From: Sphingomonas sanxanigenens DSM 19645 = NX02
GTDB taxonomy: Bacteria; Pseudomonadota; Alphaproteobacteria; Sphingomonadales; Sphingomonadaceae
DNA length: 64,000 nt
Assembly (NCBI RefSeq): GCF_000512205.2
Contig: NZ_CP006644.1
Span: 1,606,520 to 1,670,519, forward strand
Reading direction: 5' to 3'
In this document: positions 26,658 to 36,783 of the stretch, one piece after another
Layout of the letters: the number at the start of each line of letters is the position of its first letter
How positions within the stretch are numbered: the first letter of the stretch is position 1
Position numbers and translations under genes: made by a program
Notes under the pieces: model-generated
What the model was told of the DNA's origin: nothing
Databases searched by the model: none
Seen by the model: the letters and a program-made list of their open reading frames with translations, nothing else

Positions 26658-27025
26658 GCCGTTATTTCACTGATGAGCATGAGTGGATCGACGTCGACGG
26701 CGAGGTCGCGACCGTAGGCATCACCGATTATGCCCAGAGCCAGCTCGGCGACATCGTGTTCGTCGACGTGCCCGAAGCCGGCAAGACCGTCGCCAAGGGC
26801 GACGACGCTGCGGTGGTGGAATCGGTGAAGGCCGCGTCAGACGTCTATGCGCCGGTTTCCGGCACGGTGATCGAGGGCAATGCGGCGCTCGCCGACGAAC
26901 CGGCGCTGGTCAATTCCGATCCCGAGGGCGATGGCTGGTTCTTCAAGCTGACGCTGGCGGATGCCAGCGAGCTCGACGGGCTGATGGACGAGGCCGCCTA
27001 CCAGGCGTTCGTCGAGAAGCTCTGA
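26654..27025 (+). CDS. gcvH: Glycine cleavage system H protein
   Basis: Lipoyl carrier protein of 123 aa, the normal length. The lipoylated Lys is K59 in [15 protein letters not shown] lies upstream of the ATG, which overlaps the gcvT stop. It shuttles the aminomethyl group between P, T and L proteins; the L protein (lipoamide dehydrogenase) is not in this window. Confidence 0.97.
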   Translation: MSRYFTDEHEWIDVDGEVATVGITDYAQSQLGDIVFVDVPEAGKTVAKGDDAAVVESVKAASDVYAPVSGTVIEGNAALADEPALVNSDPEGDGWFFKLTLADASELDGLMDEAAYQAFVEKL

Positions 27026-27028
27026 TCG

Positions 27029-28387
27029 ATGCGTTACCTTCCCCTCCAGCAGGCCGATCGCCAGGCGATGCTCGCCAAGGTCGGCGCCGCCTCGATCGAA
27101 GACCTGTTCATGGACGTGCCCGAAGAGGCGCGGCTCGACGGCCCGGTGCCGGGCCTGCCGAACCATGCCAGCGAGATGGCGGTCGAACGCCACATGTCCG
27201 CGCTCGCGGCGAAAAACCTGTCGGCGGGGCAGGCGCCCTTCTTTCTGGGGGCCGGCGCGTATCGCCACCATGTGCCGGCGACCGCCGACCACATCATCCA
27301 GCGCGGCGAGTTCCTGACCGCCTACACGCCCTACCAGCCGGAAATCGCGCAGGGCACCTTGCAGGTGCTGTTCGAGTTCCAGACGCAGGTCGCGCGGCTG
27401 TTCGGTTGCGACGTCGCCAACGCCTCGATGTATGACGGGTCGACCGCCTGCTGGGAGGCGATCACGATGGCCCGCCGCGTCACCAAGCGCGGCAAGGCGA
27501 TCCTCTCCACCGGCCTGCACCCCCATTATGTGTCGGTCGCGAACACGATGGCGCGCTTCACCGGCGATGAGCTGGTCACCGGCGCGCCGAGCCTGACCGC
27601 CGAGACCGACACGCAGGCGCTGTTCGACGCGATCGACGGCGGGACGAGCTGTGTCGTCGTCCAGTATCCCGACATTCTCGGCCGCATCACCGACCTCGCG
27701 CCGATCGCGGCGCGCGCGCACGAGAAGGGCGCGCTGCTGGTCGCGGTGGTCACCGAGCCGCTGGCGCTGGGCGCGATCCGGTCGCCGGGCGAGATGGGTG
27801 CCGACATCGTCGTCGGCGAGGGCCAGTCGCTCGGCGTCGGCCTGCAGTTCGGCGGGCCCTATGTCGGGCTTTTCGCGTGCAAGGAGAAGTTCGTCCGCCA
27901 GATGCCCGGTCGCCTGACCGGCGAGACGGTGGATGCGGAAGGCAAGCGCGGCTTCGTGCTGACGCTCTCCACCCGCGAACAGCATATCCGCCGCGAGAAG
28001 GCGACCTCGAACATCTGCACCTCCAGCGTGCTGTGTGCGCTGGCGTTCAGCGTCCACCTGACCCTGCTCGGCGAGAAGGGGCTGCGCGCCCTTGCGCTGC
28101 TCAACCATGGCCTCGCGGTGCAGGCGGCGGAACGGCTGGCGAAGGTGCCGGGCGTGACCCTGGTCAACGAGACCTTCTTCAACGAGTTCACCGTGCGGCT
28201 CGGCAAGGAAGCGCGCCCGATCGTCCGCAAGCTCGCGGACGAGGGCGTGCTGGCGGGCGTCTCGCTCGGCCGGCTCTATCCCAAGGAGTCGGGGCTGGCC
28301 GACGGCCTGATCGTCGCGGTCACCGAAACCGTCACCCCTGAAGATATCGAAGCCCTGGCCGCTGGCCTTGAGGAGGCGCTGGCATGA
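27029..28387 (+). CDS. gcvPA: Glycine dehydrogenase (decarboxylating) subunit 1
   Basis: N-terminal half of the split P protein, 452 aa. It has [24 protein letters not shown] and the later [20 protein letters not shown] segment typical of GcvPA. With GcvPB it forms the PLP-dependent decarboxylase. The split form occurs in many alphaproteobacteria, archaea and Gram-positives. Starts 3 nt after gcvH and overlaps gcvPB by ATGA. Confidence 0.97.
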   Translation: MRYLPLQQADRQAMLAKVGAASIEDLFMDVPEEARLDGPVPGLPNHASEMAVERHMSALAAKNLSAGQAPFFLGAGAYRHHVPATADHIIQRGEFLTAYTPYQPEIAQGTLQVLFEFQTQVARLFGCDVANASMYDGSTACWEAITMARRVTKRGKAILSTGLHPHYVSVANTMARFTGDELVTGAPSLTAETDTQALFDAIDGGTSCVVVQYPDILGRITDLAPIAARAHEKGALLVAVVTEPLALGAIRSPGEMGADIVVGEGQSLGVGLQFGGPYVGLFACKEKFVRQMPGRLTGETVDAEGKRGFVLTLSTREQHIRREKATSNICTSSVLCALAFSVHLTLLGEKGLRALALLNHGLAVQAAERLAKVPGVTLVNETFFNEFTVRLGKEARPIVRKLADEGVLAGVSLGRLYPKESGLADGLIVAVTETVTPEDIEALAAGLEEALA

Positions 28388-29952
28388 CGATCAACCAGAG
28401 CGGCTGGCGTCCCGAAATGGGCAACGCCGAGGGCGGTGGCATCGCCGGCACCTTCACCGGCAATCGCGGGCTGATGCTGGAAGAGGCGCTGATCTTCGAG
28501 ATCGGCGACACCGCGACTACTGGCGTCGATCTGGCGGATGCGCCCACGGTGGCGTCGCGTCTCGGCGGGCTCGATCGCAATCGCGAGATCGGGCTGCCGG
28601 GCCTCACCGAGCCGGAGGCGATGCGGCATTATCCCCGCCTCAGCCGGCAGAATTATGCGATAGACCTCGGCCTGTTCCCGCTCGGCTCGTGCACGATGAA
28701 GCACAACCCGCGGCTGAACGAGAAGGTCGCGCGACTGCCCGGCTTCGCCGATCTCCACCCGATGCAGCCGATCGACACGATCCAGGGCGCGCTCGGCGTG
28801 ATCGACCAGCTCGCGCACTGGCTGAAGACGCTGACCGGCATGCCGGCAGTGTCGATGAGCCCGAAGGCCGGCGCGCATGGCGAACTGTGCGGCCTGCTCG
28901 CGATCCGCTCCGCGCTCGAAGCGCGCGGCGATCCGCGCGCGGTGATCCTGGTGCCGGAAAGCGCGCATGGCACCAACCCGGCGACCGCGGCCTTCTGCGG
29001 CTACAAGGTCGAGAATATCCCGGCGACCGCCGCGGGCCGCGTCGATCTCGCCGCGCTCGAGGCGCGGCTGGGGCCGGACGTGGCGGCGGTGATGATCACC
29101 AACCCGAACACCTGCGGCCTGTTCGAGCCGGACATGAAGAAGATCGCCGACGCCGTGCATGCGGTGGGCGCGTTCGTCTATTGCGATGGTGCCAACTTCA
29201 ACGCGATCGTCGGCCGGGTGCGGCCAGGCGATCTCGGCATCGACGCGATGCACATCAACCTGCACAAGACCTTCTCGACGCCGCATGGCGGCGGCGGGCC
29301 GGGCGCCGGGCCGGTGGTGTTCTCCGAAGCGCTGGCGCCGTTCGCGCCGCTGCCCTTCGTCGAACAGACGGATCATGGTCTCGTGCTGGTCGAGGAAGAG
29401 ACGGCGGGGGAGCATCATGCGCAGAGCTTCGGCCGCATGGTCGCCTTCCACGGCCAGATGGGCATGTTCACGCGCGCGCTGACCTACATCCTCAGCCATG
29501 GTGCGGATGGCCTGCGCCAGGTGGCGGAGGATGCGGTGCTCAACGCCAATTACATCCTGCGCAGCCTCGACGATCTGCTCGACGCGCCGTTCGGCGAGAG
29601 CGGCCCGTGCATGCACGAGGCGCTGTTCAGCGATAACGGCTTCGCCGAGGGCTTCTCGACGCTGGATGTCGCCAAGGGGCTGATCGACGAGGGCTTCCAC
29701 CCGATGACGGTCTATTTCCCGCTCGTCATCCACGGCGCGATGCTGGTCGAACCGGCCGAGACCGAGAGCAAGGCCTCGCTCGACCAGTTCATCGGTGCGT
29801 TCCGCAGCGTCGTGGAACGCGCGAAGGCGGGCGATCAGGCGCTCAAGAGCGCGCCGCACTTCGCCCCGCGCCGCCGCCTCGACGAAACGCTCGCCGCGCG
29901 CAAGCCGGTGCTGGTGTGGAAGGAAACGCAGGTGGCCGCGGCGGCGGAATGA
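28384..29952 (+). CDS. gcvPB: Glycine dehydrogenase (decarboxylating) subunit 2
   Basis: C-terminal half of the split P protein, 522 aa, carrying the PLP Lys (K295 in [17 protein letters not shown]). [12 protein letters not shown]-type motif appears as [16 protein letters not shown] overlaps on both sides (with gcvPA and the GNAT gene) mean strict co-translation within the glycine-induced operon. Confidence 0.97.
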   Translation: MTINQSGWRPEMGNAEGGGIAGTFTGNRGLMLEEALIFEIGDTATTGVDLADAPTVASRLGGLDRNREIGLPGLTEPEAMRHYPRLSRQNYAIDLGLFPLGSCTMKHNPRLNEKVARLPGFADLHPMQPIDTIQGALGVIDQLAHWLKTLTGMPAVSMSPKAGAHGELCGLLAIRSALEARGDPRAVILVPESAHGTNPATAAFCGYKVENIPATAAGRVDLAALEARLGPDVAAVMITNPNTCGLFEPDMKKIADAVHAVGAFVYCDGANFNAIVGRVRPGDLGIDAMHINLHKTFSTPHGGGGPGAGPVVFSEALAPFAPLPFVEQTDHGLVLVEEETAGEHHAQSFGRMVAFHGQMGMFTRALTYILSHGADGLRQVAEDAVLNANYILRSLDDLLDAPFGESGPCMHEALFSDNGFAEGFSTLDVAKGLIDEGFHPMTVYFPLVIHGAMLVEPAETESKASLDQFIGAFRSVVERAKAGDQALKSAPHFAPRRRLDETLAARKPVLVWKETQVAAAAE

Positions 29953-30452
29953 CCGCCCGGCTGGAACCGCTGACGCCGGCGGACTTCGCGTCGGCCGGCG
30001 CGCTGGCGCGGACCATCTGGCACGCGCATTACGGCCCGCTGATCGGTGCAGCCCAGGTCGATTACATGCTCGACCGGCGCTTCACCGCGGCGGGGCTCGC
30101 CGCCTATGTCGGCGCCGCGGATCGCGGCTTCGACCTGCTGCGCGATGGCGATGCGCTGATCGGCTATTGCAGCTATGGTCCTGGTGGCGAGCCCGGCGAA
30201 CTGAAGCTGGAACAGCTCTATCTGCTGCCCGACCGGCACGGGCAGGGGCTGGGCCGGCTGATGCTGGGCCATGTCGAAGCCCGGGCGCGGGCGCTGGGCT
30301 GCGACCGGATGATGCTGATGGTCGCGAAGGCCAACACGAAATCGAAGGCGGTCTATGAACGCGCGGGCTTCACCGTACGCGGACCGGTGACGGTGGATAT
30401 CGGCGGCGGGTTCGTGATGGATGATTATGTGATGGAGAAACGGCTGGCGTAG
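29949..30452 (+). CDS. GNAT family N-acetyltransferase
   Basis: Acetyl-CoA-dependent acetyltransferase of 167 aa with the LEQLYLLPDRHGQGLGRLML acetyl-CoA-binding segment (Q/RxxGxG/A, about residues 78-97) and NTKSKAVYERAGFTV near the C-terminus. The ATG overlaps the gcvPB stop, so this gene belongs to the riboswitch-controlled operon. Its link to glycine metabolism is not obvious; the target is unknown. Confidence 0.88.
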   Translation: MTARLEPLTPADFASAGALARTIWHAHYGPLIGAAQVDYMLDRRFTAAGLAAYVGAADRGFDLLRDGDALIGYCSYGPGGEPGELKLEQLYLLPDRHGQGLGRLMLGHVEARARALGCDRMMLMVAKANTKSKAVYERAGFTVRGPVTVDIGGGFVMDDYVMEKRLA

Positions 30453-30489
30453 AGGGGGCTCCACGCGACCCGTACCCTTGTTCCGTTCG

Positions 30490-30509
30490 TCCCGAACGGA
30501 GGTTCGGGA
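30490..30509. terminator. Bidirectional terminator-like hairpin
   Basis: TCCCGAAC-GGAG-GTTCGGGA, perfect 8-bp stem, between the convergent GNAT gene and the TonB receptor. A GTTCCGTTCGTCC stretch just before it also occurs near 25031, hinting at a dispersed intergenic repeat. Confidence 0.6.
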
Positions 30510-30533
30510 GCGCTTTGAACGCCCCCATCGCCT

Positions 30534-32639
30534 TCAGAAATCCATGCTCGCCGAGAATCTTACCTGCCGCGCCAGTCCGACGTAGAACACGCTGCCACCC
30601 GTCGACCAGTAGCGCTTGTTGGTGATGTTGTCGCCATTCACCCGGAAGGTGATCGCCCGCTCTCCGTCCAGCCGCAGCTTGTAATTCGCGCCCAGGCTGT
30701 AGGTCGTATAGGCGGGCAGTTCGAATGTGTTCAGCGCATCGGCATAGCGCAGGCCGGTGTAGTAGACACCGCCGTTGATCCCGAAATCGGGAAGCGCCTC
30801 GGGCCGATATTCCGCGAACACCGATCCGCCCCAGCGCGGCGTATTGTCCACGCGCAGGCCGTTCTGCGCGGCGACGCCGGTGTCGCGCTGGGTCGCCTTC
30901 AGATACTGGCCGGCGATCGCGACCGAGAGTTGCGGGGTGAGGTTGCCCTGCAGCGAGGCCTCGACGCCTTCATGGATGGCGGTGCCATCGACAACATAGA
31001 GATTGTCGGCGTCGATATAGCCGAGTGCGCGGTCGATGCGGAAATAGGCGAGCGACGCCAGCGCGCCCAGCACCTCGATGCGCCCGCCTGCCTCGATCTG
31101 CTTGGAGACCACGGGGCGCAGGATGTCGCCCTCATTCTCGGTGCCGGCGGGCGCGGTGCCCGCGCTTTCGAGGCCCTCGATATAGGTGAAATAGAGGCTG
31201 GTCTTCGGCGTCGGGCGGAAGACGATGCCCGCGGTCGGCGTCCACGTCTTGATCGTGTAATCCTCGCCGGCTTCCTCGGTGTCGTAGATCACCCGGCGTA
31301 CGCCGCCGATCAGCAGGATCTTCTCGCCGACATGCGCGATATCGAGCGCGTAGAGGCCGGTATCGATATTGACGCTGCCGGGCTGCAGCCGGGTAGTGGT
31401 GAAGACGAGATCGTCGAACGAGATCCTGACCGGATCATAGATGTTCTGCGCCACCGCGGCATAGCTGCGCTGGTTCTGATCCTTTTGGATCTGGCGGTTG
31501 CGGGCGACGCCGAACAGCAGTTCATGTTCGATGCCGAACGTGTCCAGCTTGCCGGCCAGTTCGGCGCGCAGATACTCGTTCCGATATTCCTGGTCGGGCG
31601 TGTAATTGCCGCTGATCCGGCCGATGCCGGTGGTCGGTCCCGTAGTAGTGGACGTGAAGCTGAAATCGGCGCGGCTGCGCTGGCGGCGCGACGTGGCCAG
31701 CCCGGCTTCGGCGCGCAGCGACCAGCTTCCGCCCAGAACATAGTCGGCGCGGCCGAGAATGTTGGTGGACCAAGTGCGATAGGGCGCGTCGGCCGGCGCA
31801 TAGCGGTGGTGCGGATCGGGGATCTCCGTCAGCAGCCGCGCCGCGGCGAGTGCGATGCCGCCGGGTTCGTCGGTCGCGCGCCGATAATGCTCCACGTCGA
31901 GCTTCAGCGACAGCCGCTCGCTGACCTGCCAGTCGAACGCGCCGCTGGCGAGGTAGCGATAGCCGTCGACGCCGTCGATCGGCGTTTCGACATGACTGGC
32001 ATAGCCGTTGAGGCGCACGCCGAACTGGCCGTCCGGCCCGAAGGTGCGGCCGATGTCGAGGCCGCCGCCGACGCTGCCCTCGGCATCGCCGTTGACGTAG
32101 ACATTGGTCACCGGCCGGTCGCCCGCGCGCTTGGCGACGACGTTGACGATGCCCGACGGCGTCGAGAGGCCATAATAGAGCGCGGACACGCCCTTGAGCA
32201 GTTCCACGCGCTGCTTGTTCTCGATCGGCACCGGGCTGAGGTTGATGATCTGCAGCGCGCCGTTGAGGCGATAATTGGTTCGGGCGTTCATCAGCACGCC
32301 GCGATTGACGAAATTGTTGCTCGTCGTCGGGCTGGTCGCCTGCTGGGTGACGCCGGGCGTGTTGCGCAGCGCCTCCTCGAGGCCGGTCGCGCCCTGCGCG
32401 TCGAGCAGCGCCCGCGAGATCACCGCGATGCTCGACGGCGTATCGAGGATCGACTGGTTGCGGAACGCGCCGACCTGGACGACCTCGGTCTTGAAGGAAG
32501 GGCGCTGGCCGATGACGACGATCTCCTCGTCGAGCTTGCGCTCTACGGTTTCGCCGCCCGCGCCCTGTTCGGATGCTGGCTCGGGGGCGGGGGCTGCGGA
32601 CGGCGCGGCGACGGCAGCGGCGATAAGGAGAATATTCAT
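30534..32639 (-). CDS. TonB-dependent siderophore receptor
   Basis: Outer-membrane receptor of 701 aa. Short signal peptide (MNILLIAAAVAAPSAAP), linker rich in Pro/Glu, then plug with DEEIVVIGQRPSFKTE and SALYYGLSTPSGIVNVVAKRA, the siderophore-receptor version of the plug end. The C-terminus is ...VRFSASMDF, ending in Phe. ATG at 32639 has GGGGAT upstream. It is divergent from a PepSY-reductase fusion, with a Fur-like box between the two, so ferric siderophore uptake and reduction is the likely role. Confidence 0.92.
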   Translation of the reverse strand: MNILLIAAAVAAPSAAPAPEPASEQGAGGETVERKLDEEIVVIGQRPSFKTEVVQVGAFRNQSILDTPSSIAVISRALLDAQGATGLEEALRNTPGVTQQATSPTTSNNFVNRGVLMNARTNYRLNGALQIINLSPVPIENKQRVELLKGVSALYYGLSTPSGIVNVVAKRAGDRPVTNVYVNGDAEGSVGGGLDIGRTFGPDGQFGVRLNGYASHVETPIDGVDGYRYLASGAFDWQVSERLSLKLDVEHYRRATDEPGGIALAAARLLTEIPDPHHRYAPADAPYRTWSTNILGRADYVLGGSWSLRAEAGLATSRRQRSRADFSFTSTTTGPTTGIGRISGNYTPDQEYRNEYLRAELAGKLDTFGIEHELLFGVARNRQIQKDQNQRSYAAVAQNIYDPVRISFDDLVFTTTRLQPGSVNIDTGLYALDIAHVGEKILLIGGVRRVIYDTEEAGEDYTIKTWTPTAGIVFRPTPKTSLYFTYIEGLESAGTAPAGTENEGDILRPVVSKQIEAGGRIEVLGALASLAYFRIDRALGYIDADNLYVVDGTAIHEGVEASLQGNLTPQLSVAIAGQYLKATQRDTGVAAQNGLRVDNTPRWGGSVFAEYRPEALPDFGINGGVYYTGLRYADALNTFELPAYTTYSLGANYKLRLDGERAITFRVNGDNITNKRYWSTGGSVFYVGLARQVRFSASMDF

Positions 32640-32684
32640 TGGATCCCCGAAACGATTTTGATTCTGCGTTGCGGCGCCCATAGG

Positions 32685-32703
32685 ATTAATGATAATGGAT
32701 CGC
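32685..32703. promoter_or_regulatory. Fur-box-like sequence
   Basis: ATTAATGATAATGGATCGC matches the E. coli Fur consensus (GATAATGATAATCATTATC) at 12 of 19 positions, with an unbroken TAATGATAAT core. It sits 46 nt upstream of the receptor start and 71 nt upstream of the reductase start, where one site could repress both promoters. Confidence 0.55.
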
Positions 32704-32773
32704 AATTGCGTTCTTTAATATTTTCATACAAAAAGGACGGCATGGGAGAGGGTGCCGAGCCTGCGGGGGTCGC

Positions 32774-35311
32774 GTGACGAGACAGATCTTCTTCCAGATT
32801 CACTGGTTCCTCGGGATCAGCGCCGGGATCGTGCTGGCGCTGATGGGCATCACCGGTGCCACGATGAGCTTCGAGGACGAGATCGGCGAGGCGCTGTCGC
32901 CGCGCATCTACGTCCCCGGCGTGCCCGCCGGGCCCGACCTCTCGCCCGACCGGCTGATCGCGAAGCTGGAGGCGGACAATCCCGGCTATTATGTCGCGCG
33001 GCTCGATTGGGAAGCGGATCGCGCGCGCTCGTTTCGCGTGCGGATGAATGCCGGCGAGGGGCGGGGCCGCAAGCAGGGGCAGGTCGACCGCGCGACCGGT
33101 GCATGGCTCGGCGATTCGAGCGCCGAGGGCTTTTTCCGCACGATGGACGAATTGCACCGGTGGCTGGCGCTGCCCGGCGGCAGCAACGGCATCGGCCGCA
33201 AGATCACCGGCTTCAGCGCGATCTCGTTGATCTTCTTCGCGCTTTCCGGCCTTTATCTGCGCTGGCCGCGCAAGGCGCTCGACTGGCGTTCATGGCTGGT
33301 GCTCGACCTGCGCAAGACCGGGCGCAACCTGTGGCGCGCGCTGCACGTCAGCATCGGCACCTGGGTGCTGTGCTTCTACCTGATCAGCGCGTTCACCGGG
33401 CTGTGGTGGTCCTATGACTGGTATCGGAGCGGTGTCACCTACGCGCTGACCGGCAAGGTGACGAGTGAGGGCGAGGGGCGGCGCAAGCGCGGCGGCAAGC
33501 CCGCGCCGCGCCCGCCGATCGCCCCGAGTTGGGCGACCTTCATCCGCGACAACGGCCAGGATTATGCCTGGGCGCGCCTGACCCGCCCTGCGCCGGGTGC
33601 GCCGATGAAGACGGTCAACGTCGATGCGCGTCCCCAGGGCGCGCGCCACCTGCGCCAGACCGACAGGTTCAGCTATGATCCTAGGACGGGAGCGCTCAAG
33701 AAGACCGACCTCTATGATCGCCGGCCGCTAGGGCAGGTGATTACGCAGAGCATGTTCGAAATCCACCGCGGCGCGTTCTTCGGCTTGCCCGGGCGGATCA
33801 TCATGCTGATAACCAGCCTCACCATGCCGATGTTCACCATCACCGGCTTCATGCGTTACCTGTCGCGCCGCAAACGCAAGCGAGAGGCGAAGGCGCTCGC
33901 CGCCGAGGCCGAGGCCGGTGCCGGGACGGGGCCGGGCACTGGCAGCGGCGATGGCGGCTTCCTGATCGTCTACGCGACGCAGACCGGCAATGCCGAGCTC
34001 AGCGCGCGCGGCGCAGCGCGGGCGCTTGGCGCAGGCGGCGTATCGGTGGAGGTCGTCGCGATCGCGGCGTTGACGCAGGAGATGCTGCGCCGCGCCAACC
34101 GCGCGCTGTTCGTCGTCAGCACCTATGGCGAGGGCGATCCGCCCGATGTTGCGCGTGGTTTCGCCCGCGCGATGATGCGCAAGCGGTTGAAGCTCGGGCA
34201 TCTCGACTATGGCGTGCTGGGGCTCGGCGACCGCCAATATCCCGATTTCTGCAATTTCGGCGTCGAACTCGATGCATGGCTGGCGCAGTCCGGTGCGCAG
34301 CGGCTGTTCCCGCTGATCAAGACGGATGGCAGTGACAGCCGTGCCTATGCCGCGTGGCGCCGGGAACTGGTTCGCCTCGGCGCGGCCGAGAAGGGCAATG
34401 AACCCGCCGCGGATGCCTTCCGCCGTTGCCGGCTCGTCACGCGTAAGGTGCTGAACGGTGCCAGCGGCCATGCCAAGGCGTTCCACCTCAGGCTGGAGCC
34501 GCTCGATGGCGGTGCCATGGCTTGGGAGGCGGGCGACATCGTCGAGATCCAGCCGCGTAACGCCCCGGCGGATGTCGAGGCGCTGCTGCAGCAGGCCACG
34601 CCCGACGGCGAATTGCTGGAGGATCTGTCGGCGCTGCGCGAGCAACTCGCCGCGGCAGTGCTGCCCGAGGACGGCATGTTCGCGCGCGACGGAGCGGTGA
34701 CGCTGCGCCCGCTGTCGACGCGCGAATATTCCGCCGCCTCGATCGCGGCGGATGGTGCGATCGACCTCGTCGTGCGGCAGGTGCGTCGCGACGATGGCCG
34801 CTTCGGTATCGGATCTGGCTGGCTGACCGCGCATGTGTCGCCCGGCGAAACGGTGATGCTGCGCGTGCGGCCCAATCCCGGCTTCCGCCTCTCCGGTTTC
34901 GGCGGGCGGCTGATCCTGATCGGCAACGGCACCGGCATTGCCGGGCTGCGCGCGCATCTGCGCGCGCAGGCGCATACCGGACGCCAGGGGCATTGGCTGT
35001 TGTTCGGCGAGCGCGAGCGCGCGCACGCCTTCTTCGACGCCGAACTGGAGGGCTGGCTGGACGATGGCACGCTCACCCGCCTCGATCGAGCCTTCTCGCG
35101 CGATGCCGATTGCGGTCGCTACGTTCAGCATCTGCTGCAGGCGGCGCGTGCGGACGTGCTGCGCTGGGTGGATGATGGCGCCGCGATCCTCGTCTGCGGC
35201 AGCCTTGCCGGCATGGCGCAGGATGTCCACGCGACGCTGGGGGAGATCATCGGGGAAGAGCGGCTCGAGGCGCTGATCGAAAGCGGCCGTTACAAGCGCG
35301 ACGTCTATTGA
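32774..35311 (+). CDS. PepSY membrane protein fused to flavodoxin and FNR domains
   Basis: Protein of 845 aa. Residues about 1-370 are a PepSY-associated transmembrane part with helices near 8-30, 152-170, 196-218 and 335-355, preceded and separated by periplasmic stretches. Residues about 397-540 form a flavodoxin (FLIVYATQTGNAELS; GLGDRQYPDFCNFG). The rest is FAD/NAD(P)-binding: RPLSTREYSAAS contacts FAD and LILIGNGTGIAGLRAHL contacts nucleotide. The layout moves electrons from cytosolic NAD(P)H across the membrane, probably to reduce ferric siderophores. The start is GTG, with no strong ribosome site. Confidence 0.9.
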   Translation: MTRQIFFQIHWFLGISAGIVLALMGITGATMSFEDEIGEALSPRIYVPGVPAGPDLSPDRLIAKLEADNPGYYVARLDWEADRARSFRVRMNAGEGRGRKQGQVDRATGAWLGDSSAEGFFRTMDELHRWLALPGGSNGIGRKITGFSAISLIFFALSGLYLRWPRKALDWRSWLVLDLRKTGRNLWRALHVSIGTWVLCFYLISAFTGLWWSYDWYRSGVTYALTGKVTSEGEGRRKRGGKPAPRPPIAPSWATFIRDNGQDYAWARLTRPAPGAPMKTVNVDARPQGARHLRQTDRFSYDPRTGALKKTDLYDRRPLGQVITQSMFEIHRGAFFGLPGRIIMLITSLTMPMFTITGFMRYLSRRKRKREAKALAAEAEAGAGTGPGTGSGDGGFLIVYATQTGNAELSARGAARALGAGGVSVEVVAIAALTQEMLRRANRALFVVSTYGEGDPPDVARGFARAMMRKRLKLGHLDYGVLGLGDRQYPDFCNFGVELDAWLAQSGAQRLFPLIKTDGSDSRAYAAWRRELVRLGAAEKGNEPAADAFRRCRLVTRKVLNGASGHAKAFHLRLEPLDGGAMAWEAGDIVEIQPRNAPADVEALLQQATPDGELLEDLSALREQLAAAVLPEDGMFARDGAVTLRPLSTREYSAASIAADGAIDLVVRQVRRDDGRFGIGSGWLTAHVSPGETVMLRVRPNPGFRLSGFGGRLILIGNGTGIAGLRAHLRAQAHTGRQGHWLLFGERERAHAFFDAELEGWLDDGTLTRLDRAFSRDADCGRYVQHLLQAARADVLRWVDDGAAILVCGSLAGMAQDVHATLGEIIGEERLEALIESGRYKRDVY

Positions 35312-35329
35312 TGGCGGCGCGGGCGGGCG

Positions 35330-35833
35330 TCAGGGCTCAATCTGCTTGACGAAGACATGGCCGGTCATGTGGAAGCCTTCGCGCTCGAAGAATTGATGTG
35401 CGCGTTCGTTGCGCAGGCCGCTTTCGAGGAAGAGCCACGCGACGCCGCGCTCCTTCACCCTTTCCTCGACCAGACGGACAAGCTGACCGCCGACCCCGCT
35501 TGAACGGTTGAGCGGCGCGACCACCATATCTTCCAGCACGGCGAAGCGCCGCCGGCTGCTTTCCTCCCACGCCAGGATTGCAATGCCGGCAATGCTCCCG
35601 TCCGGGGTGCGGGCGATCAGAAGATCGCGCTCCTCGCCGAAGTCGGCGAAATCGCTGGCATAGAGGCGGGCGAGATCCGGCGCCCAATGCGCACCATCGA
35701 TGCTGAGCCCGGTCTGGATCTCGCCATGGCTGATATAGGCGGTATCCTGTCCGATTATCGCCGCAGCGAAGGATGCCGCCGCCGCGGCGCTGGCGGGCGA
35801 CTTGTCCCATGCGAATGTCAGGTCGGTCTGCAT
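35330..35833 (-). CDS. GNAT family N-acetyltransferase
   Basis: Acetyltransferase of 167 aa. LEDMVVAPLNRSSGVGGQLVRLV holds a slightly relaxed acetyl-CoA loop (SSGVGG), and LESGLRNERAHQFFEREGF is the typical C-terminal strand-helix. ATG at 35833 has AAGGTG 6 nt upstream. The gene is downstream of the membrane-anchored hypothetical (gap of 31 nt), same strand. Substrate unknown. Confidence 0.87.
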   Translation of the reverse strand: MQTDLTFAWDKSPASAAAAASFAAAIIGQDTAYISHGEIQTGLSIDGAHWAPDLARLYASDFADFGEERDLLIARTPDGSIAGIAILAWEESSRRRFAVLEDMVVAPLNRSSGVGGQLVRLVEERVKERGVAWLFLESGLRNERAHQFFEREGFHMTGHVFVKQIEP

Positions 35834-35864
35834 GGGCGCACCTTGTTTCGGATCGGGCAGCGGG

Positions 35865-36605
35865 TCAATCAGCCGGTTCGCCGGGTGCCTCGGTGGGCAG
35901 GTCGTCAATGAAGGTGTCCTGATAATATTTGGCGCATTCCTCGATATAGCCATAAGTCTCAATGCTGTAATATTCGAGGATATAGGTTTTGAAAACGTCC
36001 TGCGCGTGGGCGTCGAACTTGCGCTGGCCATTTTTCGGGTTGATGATGCGATGGCAGTAAAAAGTCAGATCTCCGAATAATTTTTTGTCTATATTTGTCG
36101 ATCTTAGATCGGTTACGGTCTGCTGGATGATCGAGAGGAAGACGTCGAAGCATGTCCGGTAGGTGTAGAGGTCGGCATCTTCCCAATTGGCATTCTTCAC
36201 GATCGGCAGCGCTTCCACGAAACGCTCCCAGTTGATCCGCATGATCTCGGGCGAGATCTGGTCTGGCATCGGGTTCGCGGCGAAGAAGGGTTTCAGATCC
36301 GCCGGGATCAGCGCCGGCCCGTCACGCCAGTCGAGAATGCGGAAGATCAGCGCGACCTTGGGGTCGTTCGACATGTCGGACAGCAGCTTGCGGACGAACT
36401 CGGACCGACGCCACGCCGTTTCTTCCTCATGGCGTTCCGCCGTCTGCTGGAGTTGCTTTCGCGCATGCCTGAGTTGTGAGAAGGCAAAATAGAATCCTCC
36501 GCCCGCGACCGTCGCGCTGACGAGCGATCCAATGAATGTCGGGCTGTTGATGAGCGCAACGGCCCATTCTCCCAGCGTTGTGGCATGTTGCACGGCATCG
36601 CTCAT
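35865..36605 (-). CDS. Membrane-anchored hypothetical protein
   Basis: Not recognised. 246 aa with one N-terminal membrane segment (about residues 25-44, SLVSATVAGGGFYFAFSQL), then a charged helical stretch (RHARKQLQQTAERHEEETAWRRSEFVRKLL) likely to be coiled coil, and a mostly helical cytosolic body rich in Trp, Tyr and Phe. Codon use is more AT-rich than its neighbours, which hints at horizontal acquisition. The single-helix plus coiled-coil form is seen in DUF4760-like proteins, but I cannot confirm that family. Confidence 0.7.
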   Translation of the reverse strand: MSDAVQHATTLGEWAVALINSPTFIGSLVSATVAGGGFYFAFSQLRHARKQLQQTAERHEEETAWRRSEFVRKLLSDMSNDPKVALIFRILDWRDGPALIPADLKPFFAANPMPDQISPEIMRINWERFVEALPIVKNANWEDADLYTYRTCFDVFLSIIQQTVTDLRSTNIDKKLFGDLTFYCHRIINPKNGQRKFDAHAQDVFKTYILEYYSIETYGYIEECAKYYQDTFIDDLPTEAPGEPAD

Positions 36606-36783
36606 TCATACCCCCATATGTGAGCGTTGATTCGCTTCATACTATCTGGCCTTTACATGTCAGCGTCTTGACGGCTGGCGCATGGGCCGCGCAGCGGATC
36701 GAAAATTTTCAGATCGCGGCAAATGGTTGCTGTTGCTAGTGGAAGAAGGTCGGCACGATGCCGGCAGGAGGGGGAGTGCGATG

